From Lojkania enalia (lineage: Eukaryota; Ascomycota; Dothideomycetes; Pleosporales), in contig ML986611.1 in NCBI GenBank assembly GCA_010094045.1, forward strand, positions 248,001 to 312,000: a stretch of 64,000 bases of DNA, in the 5' to 3' direction. Positions 1 to 11,680 of this stretch are shown one piece after another. Within the stretch, counting starts at the first letter, position 1; the number at the start of each line of letters is the position of its first letter. The notes under the pieces were generated by a model that did no database searches, was not told the DNA's origin, and worked only from the letters and a program-made list of their open reading frames with translations. A program made the position numbers and the translations under genes.

Positions 1-1856
1 ACCTAGTAGAAACTTCTTGGAGGTTTTATAAGAGTAAATGTCACACTATGGAGAAGTGAGTAGAGAATAGAATTCTGTCCGTGGACCTGTGGATACGTAC
101 CATGTATACCATATGTAATGTTCTAGGATTGGCCTGAAGAGCTTGTAGTCTCTAATGGTAGGAATAGAGAGACAGTGGTGAGCCTTACAATCTCTATCCA
201 CGATGCTTTAGATCACGCGTAAATGCTGTTTGCTTCAAAATATTATTAGCTTTTGTAAGCAGAAGGGGGTGGAGACCGTATAGGGTGGTATAGATAGATG
301 TATTGATGGTGTGCTGTGGTGTTCCCTTGACCTCTCGGTCAAGGTACGGCGGGGGAATATATAGTACATGAGACTGCTTAGTCAAGGGCTGCATAGCTGA
401 TCAGGCACGTGACCTGATCTTACAGCTTTTATTTCATATGCGACTTTGGAGTTCGACGGCGCAATATTAAAGACTATTCCACACACCTCATGACAAGTTT
501 CTACAATCATGTTAGTACCTCTAAAACGTGACAGATAAGGACATCGTACATCAAGAATGTGGCCTCTCTCATCGAGTTACACGAACAGGTACAATGACTT
601 TCTGGTATAGTATCCCTCATAGTGTCAATATGACCTTGTAAAGCATGCGCGAAAACTATCAGTTGCCAGTGAGCCTTTTGCCGATATCCGGCGCTGTTCC
701 CCTGACTGAGAAATTATATGCAATTACACTTGATTGCAGAGAAACAATATCGGATATACTTCCCCGCCAACGCTAGAACTGGTGCGGCGAACCCTTATGT
801 CTCTCTGTAGAACCTGCGGTGGAAACGAATCTAATGTTGATATGGGAGCATATCGTGAAGGTTCCGTCTCCGCAGGGCCCGTATCCTATGGTGGATTCGC
901 TGCTTGAAGAGCGTGCTCCGGAGGAATGGAACGACGGGAAGTACGGTGCACATCAATGGCTAGCGTAAGTATTAGATCATCTTCGGCATCTGGAACGTCA
1001 TTCAAATGATAGGTCTAGATCTCGAGATATCCCCAATGGTGGTGCATGTAAGTTTCCAACAGAATACGGTATACGTCATTAGTAGAGTTGTTTTTTTTTT
1101 TTTAAAAAAAAAATAGAATGGGAGCGTTTACAAGGGGAGTGGGAAATATACCCCAGGCTCAGTCAGCGTATTCGTTAGGGTATAATGTTCAGGTTCAACA
1201 CATTCTATTGGAAATTGAAATATCTGGTAAAGACGTCCTAAAGTAATCTAAATATGGCGAAGTCGTCTCTAAAGAAGGGTATCTAAAGTCTAAGAGTAGA
1301 TAAATGGAAGACAAGGTGAAACGCAGAATCGTCGATACAATGGAATGTGAAATTCTAAGGGAGGACTAGGATTGAAAGCACGGCTTCGGCTCCAAAAGTT
1401 ACCTGCAGGTCCAACTCTAATCTGATTCCGGAATATGGTCCAAAAATAAACTGGTGATACAATTATAGTGCCTATATCATTGTGATAGTAAGGCAACAAC
1501 AGAACGCTGAAGCCTTGTACGACCTCGGCGATCCAAACTCGACATGGTCGCGGTTGGGTTATCACAACGGGTGGAAATATGCGTTTAGATCCCCGACTCG
1601 GGTATTCGCTAGCCATAAGGTTCCATTGGTAGCCGGCTGTCGTATTACCAGGAGCTAGATCTGGTCCGGCCCGTCAAGATGGTACACGGCCGGTGAAGCG
1701 AGCCTCAGCGATGCATATCGATACCCTCGCGCGCTTAGGAGCCCTAGTTTGAAGAATTCTTTGCCCACTCATTGCCTTGTCCAAATATTTGCCACTAGAA
1801 GAAGCCGATTCTAAGTCTCGAGTTTGGGATTAGAGACTAACCATATGAGGAGCGTT
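1..1856. other. gene-poor region, no supported gene
   Basis: No gene can be supported here. Two open stretches were looked at: a minus-strand frame of 108 codons (1616-1290) and a short plus-strand frame around 830-967. Neither has a recognisable motif, splice structure or family resemblance. A T13/A10 homopolymer junction sits near 1089-1113. Confidence 0.5.
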
Positions 1857-3091
1857 TCAGATAATTTCGCCATTCCGTGCGTGTTTCTCATCCCTGCGCA
1901 TACGTTTTTCATATTTTCTTTTGCGCCATTCGATAGCTTGCTTCATCTCTTCAAATCTGAGGCTGTTTTGCTTTGAAATGCCGGTCTCGTCGACATGTCT
2001 GACAAGGAGGAATTCTACGAAGGCCTCTTGGTTGTGTTCAACCGCGAGGTCGAGTACCGAGCATGGCTGCGAGTCCTTCGCGTTTATGTTCGCGGAAAAG
2101 CCTAGTAGAATTTGCGCTAGCTTGACGTCTCCTCGTTGCGCTGCCCAATGTAGAGGACTTCTTTCTGACGCATCCCTAGAGTTTGCGAGCATGGAGCCTT
2201 CCGAATGCTGCTGTAATACTGCCTTGATGGCGTCTATACGTGCGTCGTTGCCGTCACATACCTTGATTTGGTAGTGGAAGTCGACCCAGTCACTGTTCTC
2301 CTTTACTAGTTTTATATCGGCTATCGCGCTATTGTTTTGGCTAGGCCGAGATTGGCAAAGTCTCGACGAGGTCGACGTAGATGAAATCGAGTTATGTGTT
2401 GAGGACGACGCGAGTCGGTGTGGAACACTCATGTCGTACTCATACGCAGTCTCGGCTTCCGACCACGTCCGGGCTAGCGGACTAATAGACTCGTTTTCTG
2501 CAATTTGCGGCAGTTCAAATCGTCCTGCATTTGATTGTGTCTGTAAATATCAGGCTTAGATTAGCTTCTGAAGGGAACCTTGCGAGAGTGGATAAGAGTA
2601 AAATGTGATAGAGGTGTACGTACCACTGAAAGAGCTTCAGAAGTACGTCGATCAATAATCGACGTCATGTGTAGATTCCAACAGCTAATCCCTTTGTGTA
2701 TCTGGTCCATTAGGCGTTCGATATCCTTGATGCTATCGTCAATATCCTTTTTTGAACGGTTGGTCCTAACATTGAGTGCAACCTTTTGCAGAAAAGTTCT
2801 CGACGACTTTGAAGCGAGATTCTCGACCATATGCTGTACTTCTTCTAGACGGGAGCGACACCTCGTCAAAGCATCCTTGACAAAATGAGATGGATCATCT
2901 TCTCTAGAAGTCGCTCTCCGACATGCTGAGTCGACAGTTTTAATCAATCGCCGTAAGTCTAGGAGAATAATGAGGAGCTTCCGGATCGATTCATCAACGA
3001 CCTTGGCTTCTTGGATGAAAGTCGCCGTGGCCTTGATAATGGCCAATGATACCGTCACCAGGGTAACGATATTGGAGACCGGCTCAGTCAT
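1857..3091 (-). CDS. ankyrin-repeat protein with fungal NLR-type N-terminal domain
   Basis: Two exons, 3091-2624 and 2540-1857, joined by an 83-bp phase-0 intron with GTACGT donor and TTTACAG acceptor; 383 residues. The N-terminal ~150 residues start MTEPVSNIVTLVTVSLAII and are an alpha-helical region of the type placed at the N-terminus of many fungal NACHT/ankyrin (NLR-like) proteins. The C-terminal half carries about two ankyrin repeats (SPLHWAAQRGDVKLAQILL, then INAKDSQPCSVLDLAVEHN), followed by a basic charged tail (KRKYEKRMRRDEKHARNG). No nucleotide-binding domain lies between the two parts, so it is either a short adaptor-like protein or a truncated relative of a larger receptor. The function is unknown; ankyrin repeats bind proteins. 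The open frame and intron are clean, unlike most neighbours. The start codon is the first ATG of the exon 1 frame. The domain call rests on general resemblance only. Confidence 0.75.
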
Positions 3092-4240
3092 GGCGAAAGG
3101 ACATTCATATAATGTGCATCGACTCCAGAGCTCGCAGCCTATTTTCTAAAATGGCTAGTGTTGGAAACAGTGGTAGACCCGTCTTTGCATGAATGATCCA
3201 GTATATAGAATTCGAGTGCGTGATTCCGGGCGTGGCTGAGGCTTGCGTATGATAAGCGCTTGTAACAAGGGATGGCTCTCCCTCTTAGCTTCAGGGAGGA
3301 GCATTCGAGCGGTTGAGGTGAAATGAAGCTGCAAGGGTCTTAAGAAAGCTGAATCTTCGGGCAATATAATTTCAAACGAGGCTAACGTTGAGTAATGCAC
3401 TTTGCCCGGTTTAGCTCATAAAACAAATCGCTGAATGTAAGTGCGGTGTCGATGCGAGCGGGAGAATTGCTCGCCGAGTTTAACTTACAGCCGAGCAGAT
3501 GGTCACGTACGCTTGGGCGAAGTATTTGCGATACGGGGGCCGATGCAGAGATATCCAACAGTCGATCCGAAAGTCCGAGACTTTATAAGCCATGTGCGTC
3601 TGTTAGCTAGCTGAAATGAACGCGCCCCCGTCCTTCTAAAGCGTGGGCTAGAACGGCTCGGGGCGGACAACTATGACTCTCTAGTTTTTAGAAATTCTGC
3701 ATATGGAGAGCGATGCGGAGTGGAGCGAATAAGTGCGTCGTGGACTGTTTCTTGCCAGTGAAATACTGGCTATATTATTGTGAGGGCAGAGAAACTGGCT
3801 TAGGGCAGATAGTCGGGAAAAGACAGCCAGGCTGTAGAGAGGCTAGTGACGCAATTATCTCACGGCTGGTGATACTACGCCCTCGAAATACTGTGGCTTG
3901 AGGGCTGACTCGCCAGAATACGAGGTTCGATGTAGGCAAAACAGGGCATCCAATCGCATTTCAGAGCAACCGATCACGAACTACTCACAGCCACCCGCCG
4001 CCAAGCCACTCTCCGCATCTACACGGTGGAGGCAGCAAACTAGGGCGTACCAAAGGCTGCGCTTTGAACCCATTTGGTTACGATTTACGGCTCAAGGGGG
4101 GCCTTTAGTCAGCCTTGTGAGATGCAAAGAGGCCTGTTCCTATTTCATTAGCACCCTGTATTTCCCTGGGAAAGGCATAAAGCACACACCCTGTATACAA
4201 TTTGTTGACGCAAATCTAATCCTAGGTCGTCCTATGAAGA
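3092..4240. other. intergenic, no supported gene
   Basis: This is the shared upstream region of the divergent ankyrin gene and MFS transporter. A plus-strand open frame at 3898-4323 overlaps the transporter start in another frame and shows no family features. No repeats or RNA genes were recognised. Confidence 0.5.
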
Positions 4241-6947
4241 ATGTCAGATTTATCGAGTCGGGAGCGGGATCCTCCAGTCCTACACAACGTAAGTGCCTTC
4301 GACTACCCTTTGAATTCCATTGATTGGAAACGCAGGCTGGAAATACCCCTCGCCCATTTCCTGTATGTGGGTTGCTACCGAAGTGAGAGGAATTGGTGGT
4401 TTCTTTCTGACAATATCAAATATAGGCTCCAGGCCCTGTGACTCTAGGCGATCGTAAACTTCCTGGGCGCTACATTGAGACTTCTGGTCCAAGGCAAACG
4501 TATGGCGATATCTTGGGTACTTGAAGAGAATACTGACGAGGATCTTAGAATTGACAATCCTCTATTAACGTTCGACGATACCATTGCTCGTCCTGAAACT
4601 TGTAGAACAGAACTCGAAGAATATGTACTTGATTTTGCTAGACAAGCCGACATCGAAGATAGATGTGAGCTCTTACTGTTCGGGGCTCGACTAGCAAGGG
4701 ACAAGCACGAAGCTCTAAGTCGATATGCTCACGAACTCACTACCCTGGAAATGATACTGCTTCAAGATGAGCGCGAGAAGAGCACTGGTTTCTGGAAACA
4801 GTCCAAATTCTTCCGTGCCACGATCATTACGGCTAGCCTAGGAGGAATGATTCAGGGATGGACGCAATCTGCAAATAACGGTACCATTAGCGGCATGCCA
4901 AAGGAATTCGGTCTTTGTGTCACAACGGGCTGTACTGGAAATAGGAGTGATTTATGGACTTTTGGCATGCTAAATGCCATTCCACTGCTCTCTGCCGGAT
5001 TATTTGGTACCACTTTTGCTGATCCGCTTCAAGAAAACTATCTCGGAAGGCGAGGAAGTATAGTGGTGTCCGCAGCTGTAACAATAGTAACAACCATTGG
5101 GGCTTCTGTGACGCACAACGTTGGCCAGCTTGCTGCATGTCGAGCTATCAATGGCATAGCCCTGGGGGCCAAAGCTTCAATAGGTTAGTTTTGTTGCACC
5201 GATATAGGAGAATCATGCGCTGGCGGCATCGAAAAACCTAGTCCCAAGAATACGCGGCCACGCAATCTATAAGGAGGCTAATTTTTGCCAGTTCCCATTT
5301 ACTCGGCCGAGATATCACCAGAACATATACGCGGAGCCATACTAGCTAATTGGCAGCTAGCTGACGCCCTAGGTAAGCAATAGTTCCAAAGCTACAGATG
5401 CTGGGAATTGAACGTGATAGGTATTTTCCTCGGGTTCATGTGCAATCTGATCATTGTCAGTTACGTTAGCGACTCTTTCAAAAGCTGGAGAATTCTTACG
5501 AATACCGTTTTAATACCAACAATACCGCTGTTTATTATGATATACCTAATGCCGGAATCGCCTCGCTATTTGATGAAGCACGGAAAGTATCGAAGGGCAT
5601 TGGAGGCTTTCTGTATGATCAATACAACTCCACTTTTGGCTAGCCGGGACTTCATGTATGCCCATGCTCAGCTTGACTTCGAGAGCCGACTAATGAGGGG
5701 ATCGGTGGATGAGCGCGCTCACCTTGCGAACCGGATTGAAAGGGGAGAAACAAATCCCTCAGCGAGCGGCTCGATTTCTCCTGGACAAAGAGCTAGCCAA
5801 GAAGGCGAGAATTATCCGGTGAGAGATTGTTTTGCGCCACGGGATAGCCATCAGCAGTCGTCGAGCCGAGAAACGCAAAACCGGAGGAATATCGAATTAT
5901 CGGACATGGTTGACCAAAGAAGCGATACATCAAGTCTAGACCTCGAGCTTGCGATATGTCAAGCTGGAAAGAAAGATAACCCGTATGCTTACCACATCGG
6001 AGTTACTGGATATTTCAGGCGTTGTACTCAGCTCTGGAGCAATAAACGATGTCGTCGGGCACTACTCGCTGCTTCAATAGCCATGATAGCTCAACAGATG
6101 ACTGGCGTCAACACAATCGCATTTCTGGGAACAAGTGTCTGGGATAATTCCTTAGGCACTGCTGAATCTTCCAAGACTGCTGCCGTCATCGGCATTTTCT
6201 TCGGGGGCGCAAATTATCTTGGCGGGCTCCCCGCATACTGGCTATCTGATAAATATGGTCGATCAGTCCTCCTTGCAGCAGGGCTCCCGAATATGGCTTG
6301 GTCCATGCTCACCTTTGCCCTTATGTTCCAAATCCCAGAGTCGTCAGGAGCAAGGGTGCCGCTTGTTAGCATATTTGCTATTATTTTTACACTCTTCTAT
6401 GCCCCTACTGCAGGAACAAGCCCTTTTTCTATCAGCGCAGAAGTATTCCCGCTAGTATCGAGAGAGGCTGGAATGGTAAGACCCCAAAATTCATTCTCAT
6501 CCATCCCACATTCCCCTTGTGTCTCGGTAGGTTCCGGCAGGCCCTCTCTTGCATCTTCATTGAAAATTATCCACTAATCATTTCTCTCCCAAATAGGCTG
6601 TTTCTGTTGCCGTGAACCTGCTCGGAGCTGGAATCCTGGTGCTCGTTTTCCCGATGGTGATGCACCGAATCGGTGCAACTGGGTCACTATCGATTTTTGC
6701 AGGGCTTAATGTAGTAGCATTCTTCTTAGTTTATCTGTTCGTACCGGAAACACGGAGACGGACTTTGGAGGAGTTGCAGTATACGTTCGATCTTTCGACG
6801 CGGTGGCATGTCGAGTACCGGGCTATGTATATCAGAAAGCATTTTGTCAAAAACTTCTGGAAGTACGCAACTCGAAAGCCTGTTCGGCCACCACTTCCAT
6901 TTTATCGATGGGCGCGAATAGAGCATGAGGACAAGCAGGAGGTCTAA
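4241..6947 (+). CDS. sugar-porter family MFS transporter
   Basis: Proposed exons: 4241-4288, 4448-5183 (or from 4426, see finding), 5292-5372, 5421-6475 and 6597-6947, giving about 756 residues. All junctions from the second onward keep frame. It moves a sugar or related polyol across a membrane by proton-coupled or facilitated transport; the substrate cannot be read. Sugar-porter signatures are present: VPIYSAEISPEHIRGAIL with NWQ after it, LGRRG in the 2-3 loop, PESPRYLMKHGKYRRA after TM6, DKYGRS in the 8-9 loop and PETRRRTLEEL after TM12. A cytosolic N-terminus of about 120-150 residues and a 170-residue Ser/Glu-rich central loop make it longer than usual 500-residue porters, as in one fungal subfamily. 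Anomaly: the first 100 bases of exon 2 read better in a different frame, so the 5' end may be frameshifted. The C-terminal two thirds look intact. Confidence 0.8.
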
Positions 6948-8092
6948 ATTGGAGGTCTGATAATGACATCGATGATACTAGAAACGACATCTGTCACTCC
7001 GATCGCCGCCTAATGCAAATTTGGAATACAATTATAGTATGAGAATAAAATAAATCTGTTGTACCTTGTGAGCAAAGAGATAAAAGCAGATCCTCTGACA
7101 GAGAAATCGTGTTTAGGGTGGCTGGCTCTACCGATCCTAATCCTGTTTGGGTAAGCTCACATATGTGCTGAACTTTCAATCCCCTACCAATCGAGCTCCA
7201 TTTTGCCGCCCTCCTGTAGTATCTGGCTGTAAAACCTCGCTCCTATAAATTTGAGGGTATTTCTCATTATGCAAATGGACATTCCAGAACAAGATGATGA
7301 TATTCACGGCGCAGGCGAGAATTCGATGCCTCCAAACTAGGAAGAGTCACTTCTGCTTCTTTCTGAAATGCTTGAACAACAACGTAGTCATTCAATACCA
7401 TTAAATATTGCGGAAGAGAAAGTCCCGTTGTATTTCTATAACCTCGATGAAAGCAAGGCTTCATGTTCCTAAGCGGACATCATATAGATATGTACGAATC
7501 GAAGACGCATATTGTTAAATAAATCTACTGTCGTAAAACCGCCGTCCTCTGAGTAAAAGAGGAATAAAAGCCTTGAAAGCCGACGGTATATTTTTCAGAT
7601 TATAATTAAACTTGCCAATTAGATGTTAACATGTAGTTCACTTTGTGTCGATATTTATAACCGCGTATCTGAATGAACCACTTCGTAAGGTCGACGAAGG
7701 AGATCAGTCAACAAGCCATAGGACCAATACTCGTTCTTATTCAATATTGGTTTGATATTATTAGGCTATAATTGAAAAAAAAAAAAAAAAAAAAAAAATC
7801 CAAAAACATGCTTGAGTTAATGGACCTTTAAATTTCTCCCTTTTATGACTTGCCCTCCATCGGGATCCATCGCTTCAGGTCTGCATATAAGGCCAAGGCT
7901 ATACATTTAGTAATTTCTCTTAGTATACTATTAATACCTTAGGAGCAAGGATACTAAGGAAAATACAATATGCCCACGTGAGCTACGAAGCGGTTCTCGT
8001 AGAAGGACTCAATCTCATGTCAATCATTTGGCCATGAGTATGGACGGTGAGGCTGCTATGATCATACGCCCACTTTCGAAGAGGTCTGCACT
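6948..8092. other. intergenic, AT-rich
   Basis: No gene seen. The region holds the 3' flank of the transporter and an A24 run at 7775-7798, then leads into the trehalase relic. Weak traces of the trehalase N-terminus may begin before 8093 but cannot be placed. Confidence 0.45.
7775..7798. repeat. poly-A tract (24 nt)
   Basis: An uninterrupted run of 24 A. It could be a simple slippage product or the tail scar of a retro-inserted copy, but no target duplication or retroelement is visible beside it. Confidence 0.9.
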
Positions 8093-9815
8093 ATGGACAT
8101 TGACAAAACATTGAAAGCGCTTCTCTACTAGGAAGACGCCCATGGCGGCAGTCACATCATGATCGAAGATAGACGTCATAAAGTCCTCTACCTTCACATA
8201 GTCATCAGCAAGCTTCCGCAGCCGGGATGTGAGAGGAACTTAAATGTTATCTAACCTTCTCCAAGAGCTTGTGCTTACCGGGGAAGACGACGTAAGATGG
8301 AATTTTATTCCCAAAGAATGGCTCGACGAAAACCCCTCCACCATATTCGATGTCTAATTCGTGATCGATCCTAGAGCAACTTAGACGTTTTGACAATTCA
8401 CTGATCCACTTAGCTGTTTAGAATGACAAGGACTATACTGAAAATTCGTAGCCAAGGAGATACATCCTACAAAGTTAGTCAGATCAATATATTTTGTGGT
8501 GAGGCGAATCTTGTCTCAGGGAGGGAGATGAGGAATTGAATTGCTTGATTGAGGATGGCCAGCAAGCCATATTTATGTACATAGAAAAAGGGGTATATCA
8601 GCTGATATCCGGCGTGATTTGATATCGTGCGACGGTACCCGATACAGCTCGGCAGACTTACCAAAATCCCCATCACATATTTAATACACTGCGTTGGCGA
8701 TGCAGAGGCCGGATCTCCGGCTAGACGTCCAGATCATCTCATCACGGATCACCGAAGGCGTCTCTCGAGAGCCCGTGGAAAACCCGGATTGTTGGCTCTG
8801 GAGCTGGAGGAGTTAAGAAGACCATCACTTGCCGCTTTAGAGCAAGGAGGAGCTCTTTCTCTTCAAGGTGTACGCTACGTTGTACCTAGGAGTCGCTTCA
8901 ATGAGCTTTATGATTAGGACAACTATTTTATTGCCCCTTAGACTATTTACTAATAGCAAAACTACTCTTGTCGTATCCCTAATCGGACTCTTCATTTTCG
9001 AGATCCGGCATAACCGTCTCATCTCCCAACGCGAATTGATCCCACTACATCTTTCGTTCTCAACATCTTCTATTGACGGATCTGGCGCTTCGCACATATA
9101 GGCTTATCGAGACTGATGATAGAGTAAAGGAATTTCTCCGCCGGGCCATCTTCCTAGCAATCAAAGAATATTACAGAGTGTGGATGACAGCATCGAGCTA
9201 TGATAGGCGTAGCCGGCTTATGGGGATTGGGTCGACGGAACGATCGAAGACTGGCGGGGGGGGGGGGGATATGACGCCGGCGGTATCTAGGAGCCCGAGC
9301 TCACGAGTACTTGCACGGCGGAGGTGTATGAGAATCCAGACACGATATATGCATGTGTGTGGAGCATGCCTACACTTAGTCACTATCTATCAACTACTTA
9401 CTGTATAAGTATGAAGTTGACATCGCTTGCATCATCCGGACCAGGTTTGATTAAGCACTGGCAGCTCGAGAAGAATTTTGTGCGCCAGGTCAACATTCTA
9501 GCAGTGTGGAAACTTCTGCATGGAATTGCTGGACTGGGGAGAGAAGAAATGCCATCGACACATACCTTTGGAACAAATAAGAGAACAATTATCTAGACTA
9601 CAACACCAAATTGTGGCATGGGAGGGACTGAAAAAATACAAACACATGGAAGAGGCAGAGCATCTGGCCTATAAATGGCTTTATATAGCCACCAAAGTTT
9701 CTGAAGAATTCAACGGAATAGTAGTTTAGGAATATGACGTGGCACAGGTTGTAGACCATCATAAAATCGACCTTGACTACCAAAACCAAGGCTAGGATTT
9801 GTAAGGTTATATGTA
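8093..9815 (+). pseudogene. decayed neutral trehalase (GH37)
   Basis: Fragments of cytosolic neutral trehalase (hydrolyses trehalose to two glucose) appear in the right order but spread over all three plus frames. MDIDKTLKALL and a degraded IED segment lie near 8093-8170; MLSNLLQELVLTGEDD near 8240-8290; RPDLRLDVQ near 8705; KPGLLALELEE near 8780; VRYVVPRSRFNELY ending at 8911; ALRTYRLIETDDRVKEFLRR and AIKEYYRVWM near 9085-9185; LAYKWLYIATKVSEEFNG near 9670-9720; YDVAQVVDHHKIDLDYQNQG ending near 9793. At least five in-frame stops and several frame changes interrupt it, and the catalytic glycine-rich C-terminus after NQG is missing. The conserved YGWDSY motif reads Y-D-stop-D-N-Y at 8909-8926. 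Family assignment is from remembered motif order. An intact paralogue presumably exists elsewhere, but that is inferred. Confidence 0.82.
9256..9268. repeat. poly-G tract (13 nt)
   Basis: A homopolymer of 13 G inside the trehalase relic, just after the YRVWM-type segment, where an intact gene would encode a non-repetitive linker. Its length is prone to slippage and sequencing error. Confidence 0.9.
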
Positions 9816-10736
9816 TCGCACGATCCCTATTATGGTTTAGCCTGATATCATGTGATACCTAGAACAGACAGTATAAATAGCCTTGATCCTCCGTAGATAT
9901 TAATCAACACAGTTCTCCTCCTCATCTGCCCTAATACTTTACAGGATTCAAGGGTTATGCTAAGGGTGAGTTTTATTATAGTCTGTCATAAGCGAGAATG
10001 CTGACGAGTTTAGTAGTAGATCTAGATGGAAAAATGCGAGTTGTGCATACAAGCCGGAATTTCTTACCGCACATGCCGAGCAATCACTGGGAGTGCTCGC
10101 TTCCTAGGAAATCTTATTAGGGGCGAGGAATTCGCGCTATTCTGCTCTTGCATAGAGAAAAATTCTGACTTGCAGAAGGCTGGAGGTGCGGCCGGAAGGA
10201 GTGGGGACTGAGATAGGCTAGGGGAGACAGTGTGCGTAACTCTCGCATGGTTAAGTCAAGACGCGGTTTAACGACAAATAACTGCTTCAAGGATGATTAA
10301 GATGCTTACCTAACTAGAGGACTGTGAAAGAGAATGAACGATTAAATTTGTGCCAGGAACATCACATTCACCTCGTTCGTGGGTGCGTGACATCATCTTA
10401 TTTGTCAATCTTATCTTAAAGTCGCGCAGACCTTCTTTAATCGAAATATATATTGCCCTTCTATATATGTTATAGCTTTTCTGCTAATATATGTATTTAA
10501 CGGCAATCTATGAGGGTTTTTACTAGTAAGTTATGGTACGGCTGTAATATGCTTAATTCTTTACCACGATGGCAGAAAGATCCTACTGAAGGCTAGAATG
10601 GAACTAAAGCCTTTCTTTCTATTAATAATAGAAGGGCGGCCTATATGTAGTACTACTAGGCCGCATCATCTCAGCCATTCACTTCGTGAAAAGTTGAATT
10701 TACCAAAACCCACACCTGTCCCGCCGTCTTCGTCGC
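9816..10736. other. intergenic, no supported gene
   Basis: Only short frames with stop codons are present. No motifs were recognised. The end of the region (around 10700-10735) is the presumed upstream of the BTB relic and contains CACACCTGTCCCGCC. A similar CACCTGTCCCACCC lies upstream of the BTB copy at 17048. Confidence 0.4.
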
Positions 10737-11680
10737 TATGCACATTCCAAGAAGCGTTTCTGCAGCCCAACGCACCATGGTGAACCTCTTATCGACGATA
10801 CGTTGGAGGCTCTTATGAGAGAGCTGAGGATATCTGGAAAGCATTCCGATCCTACAATCACATGCGGCGGGGACACCCACAAAGTCTGCAAGGCGATCGT
10901 ATGTACGCGATCTACCATTTTCGAAGCGGTGATAAGAATCTGCAGAGAATCTGAAGCTAACGAGATCCACATGGTGGACGATAATCCAGAAATAACCGAG
11001 TTGATGATTCAGTACCAATACGAGCTTGAGTACGCTTGCTCTGGGTGGGAGGAAACTGAGTTGGTTTACGTCCAATATTAGCCGAAACTGTCGATGTGGA
11101 AGGCTGAACAATAGAGGCAATCTCTCGTATCCAGCCTCGCGAACCTGAATAAAGTAGCAATGGCCGATGTCGTCCAGGTTATCCGAAAGCATGCGCCGAG
11201 GTGGAAGGTTAGTCAATATCAAATATGCCGTTCTTTACATACTGGGACTCAAGGGAAATGCCCACTTCTTGCAATGGAACAACTCTTCAGGAAGTGCTTT
11301 CGAGAAGGAGCTATTTGCGATCATAAACAGACCTGGGTCAACTGAAGGACATTTTTGGAAACCAAAGCATCTCCGGAAGGCGCCGATTATCCATGTGATG
11401 TATGCAATCGCTGATAAGTATAACTTCTCTGGGTTGAAATCACTGGCCAACAAGAAATTCGAGGTCGCTACTCACGATTCCTTCATCAACAAGTGTCTAC
11501 GAAGCTCTGGAAATCATCTATACGAACACGGTCGACGGCAACTTCGGTTTGAGGGACATTGTGGCCAAAGGGATTTGGAATAATTTGTCGATATTTGGGT
11601 TGAATCTGAAGTTAGAAGAGAATATGAATTCGATACTTGCTGTATCCTCATACCTTCTCTGGCCTCGTGCGATCTGGTGA
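10737..11680 (+). pseudogene. BTB/POZ-domain gene, frameshifted copy 1
   Basis: The N-terminal BTB half is readable at about 10803-11060: SDPTITCGGDTHKVCKAIVC, then ESEANEIHMVDDNPEITELM, ending at a TAG at 11079. The second half resumes in another frame at about 11390 with VMYAIADKYNFSGLKSLAN, then shifts by one base near 11490. It continues SVYEALEIIYTNTVDG, GLRDIVAKGIWNNLSI, and ends at a TGA at 11678-11680. These match the BTB core (protein-protein interaction, often a Cul3 E3-ligase adaptor) and the helical C-terminal region of small fungal BTB proteins. The stop plus at least one frameshift make a functional product unlikely. Unlike copies 2-4, no Cys/His-rich insert is visible here. Confidence 0.75.
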
